This document shows, piece after piece, positions 63,532 through 64,000 of a DNA stretch of 64,000 nt. The notes under the pieces were generated by a model, which did not search any database, had not been told where the DNA came from, and saw only the letters and a program-made list of their open reading frames with translations. Both the position numbers and the translations under genes were made by a program. The stretch is from assembly GCA_947494445.1 (NCBI GenBank), contig CANLVD010000012.1, positions 54,709-118,708 on the forward strand, read 5' to 3'. The first letter of the stretch is position 1. Every line of letters begins with the position of its first letter. The stretch is from an uncultured Paracoccaceae bacterium (GTDB lineage Bacteria > Pseudomonadota > Alphaproteobacteria > Rhodobacterales > Rhodobacteraceae).

Positions 63532-64000
63532 GTCTCGACCTTGTCTTCGGGGCGCGGGGCGGCGTCGAGCATCCGGGGATCAAACCACAACCGAGTAATC
63601 TGGTAGCGGATGCGGCGGTTGCCGAACTTGGCATTGGCCTTGATCATCAGGCGGTAGTGATGCGGCTTGTCGGTCGCTTCCCATTTCAGGCGCAGCCGGT
63701 CGGCGTAGCTGTCATAGACGGCGGTCTGGGCCTTGATGTGGCGGCGGCGAAAGAGCCAGTTCAGGACCGGGTTGCGGGGATGAAACGCGTTCATCGCGAT
63801 GGCGTGCACCAGCGAATAGCGCCCGTTGCCGGCTTTCTCGCCGATGCCTGCGGTCACCTCGAGGATCTGGCAACCGGTCATGGCGCCCGTGATCGGTTTC
63901 CACTTGCCGTCAGCGGCGGCCGACGCGATGCCGGGGCTGGCCATGCCGGAGCGGCCCGACATGCGCATCGGGCCTGCGACATCGAGCATGAAGGCAGGTT
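63528..64000 (-). CDS. C-terminal part of an unrecognised eCIS-operon protein (5' end outside window)
   Basis: The frame is open to the window edge, so the visible part of about 157 residues is probably the C-terminal end of a longer protein. It reads SGRSGMASPGIASAAADGKW, then TGCQILEVTAGIGEKAGNGRYSLVHAIAMNAF, VLNWLFRRRHIKAQTAVYDSY, RLRLKWEATDKPHHYRLMIKAN and IRYQITRLWFDP: an all-beta domain with alternating aromatic residues. I have the impression of seeing such a domain in proteins encoded beside eCIS genes but cannot name it. A start at 63989 is possible but not supported by a ribosome site within the window. Its stop overlaps the baseplate gene start by 4 bases. Confidence 0.65.
   Translation of the reverse strand, partial: PAFMLDVAGPMRMSGRSGMASPGIASAAADGKWKPITGAMTGCQILEVTAGIGEKAGNGRYSLVHAIAMNAFHPRNPVLNWLFRRRHIKAQTAVYDSYADRLRLKWEATDKPHHYRLMIKANAKFGNRRIRYQITRLWFDPRMLDAAPRPEDKVET

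Noticed and set aside
1..64000. tRNA or rRNA genes, insertion sequences, integrases, CRISPR arrays
   Set aside because: None seen on either strand; no transposase-like or integrase-like protein and no terminal inverted repeats were recognised.

Overview
The base composition (GC-rich with strong GC third-position bias) and the gene families point to an alphaproteobacterium of the Rhodobacteraceae (Roseobacter group). At 49.4-52.9 kb there is a complete replication and partition module of the DnaA-like plasmid type described from that family. The window is therefore probably part of an extrachromosomal replicon (plasmid or chromid), not the main chromosome. This rests on reading and recall of families; no database search was possible.

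Layout. (1) 1-3.8 kb: a homogentisate/aromatic catabolic operon on the minus strand (hmgA, an MBL-fold protein with lost metal ligands, and an FAD monooxygenase cut by the window edge), with a divergent MarR regulator and a palindromic candidate operator between them. (2) 3.8-48.4 kb: one continuous minus-strand block. It begins with an uninterrupted 37.5-kb gene for a protein of about 12,510 residues (roughly 1.3 MDa). That protein carries an N-terminal LEPR-XLL-type motif and hundreds of beta-sandwich modules: pre-peptidase-like repeats with LamG-like inserts, 17 CARDB repeats, Ig-like/cadherin-like repeats, propeller-like segments, two dockerin-like and three cohesin-like segments. It is followed, almost without gaps, by a DUF3467-like protein, a VPLPA-CTERM protein, a GAF-HlyD fusion, an M50 protease-HlyD fusion and a short SecA-like ATPase. 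(3) 48.6-49.4 kb: a divergent periplasmic HlyD-type adaptor. (4) 49.4-52.9 kb: DnaA-like replication initiator, a 386-bp AT-rich intergenic region (candidate origin), parA and parB, then two palindromes resembling partition sites. (5) 53-64 kb: a minus-strand extracellular contractile injection system (eCIS) operon, of which the distal part is visible: a partial gene, a baseplate protein, a tape-measure-family protein with a long disordered insert, an AAA+ ATPase and a large envelope protein with a GH18-like segment.

How it may work together. The most interesting unit is the 3.8-49.4 kb cassette. A giant surface protein with no visible RTX or type I secretion signal is encoded with three membrane-fusion-type proteins, a membrane protease, a SecA-like motor lacking the usual C-terminal domains and a sortase-type anchored protein. 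I infer a dedicated export, processing and anchoring apparatus for LEPR-XLL giants. The eCIS, the giant protein and the replication module sit side by side, so this replicon may specialise in cell-surface interaction.
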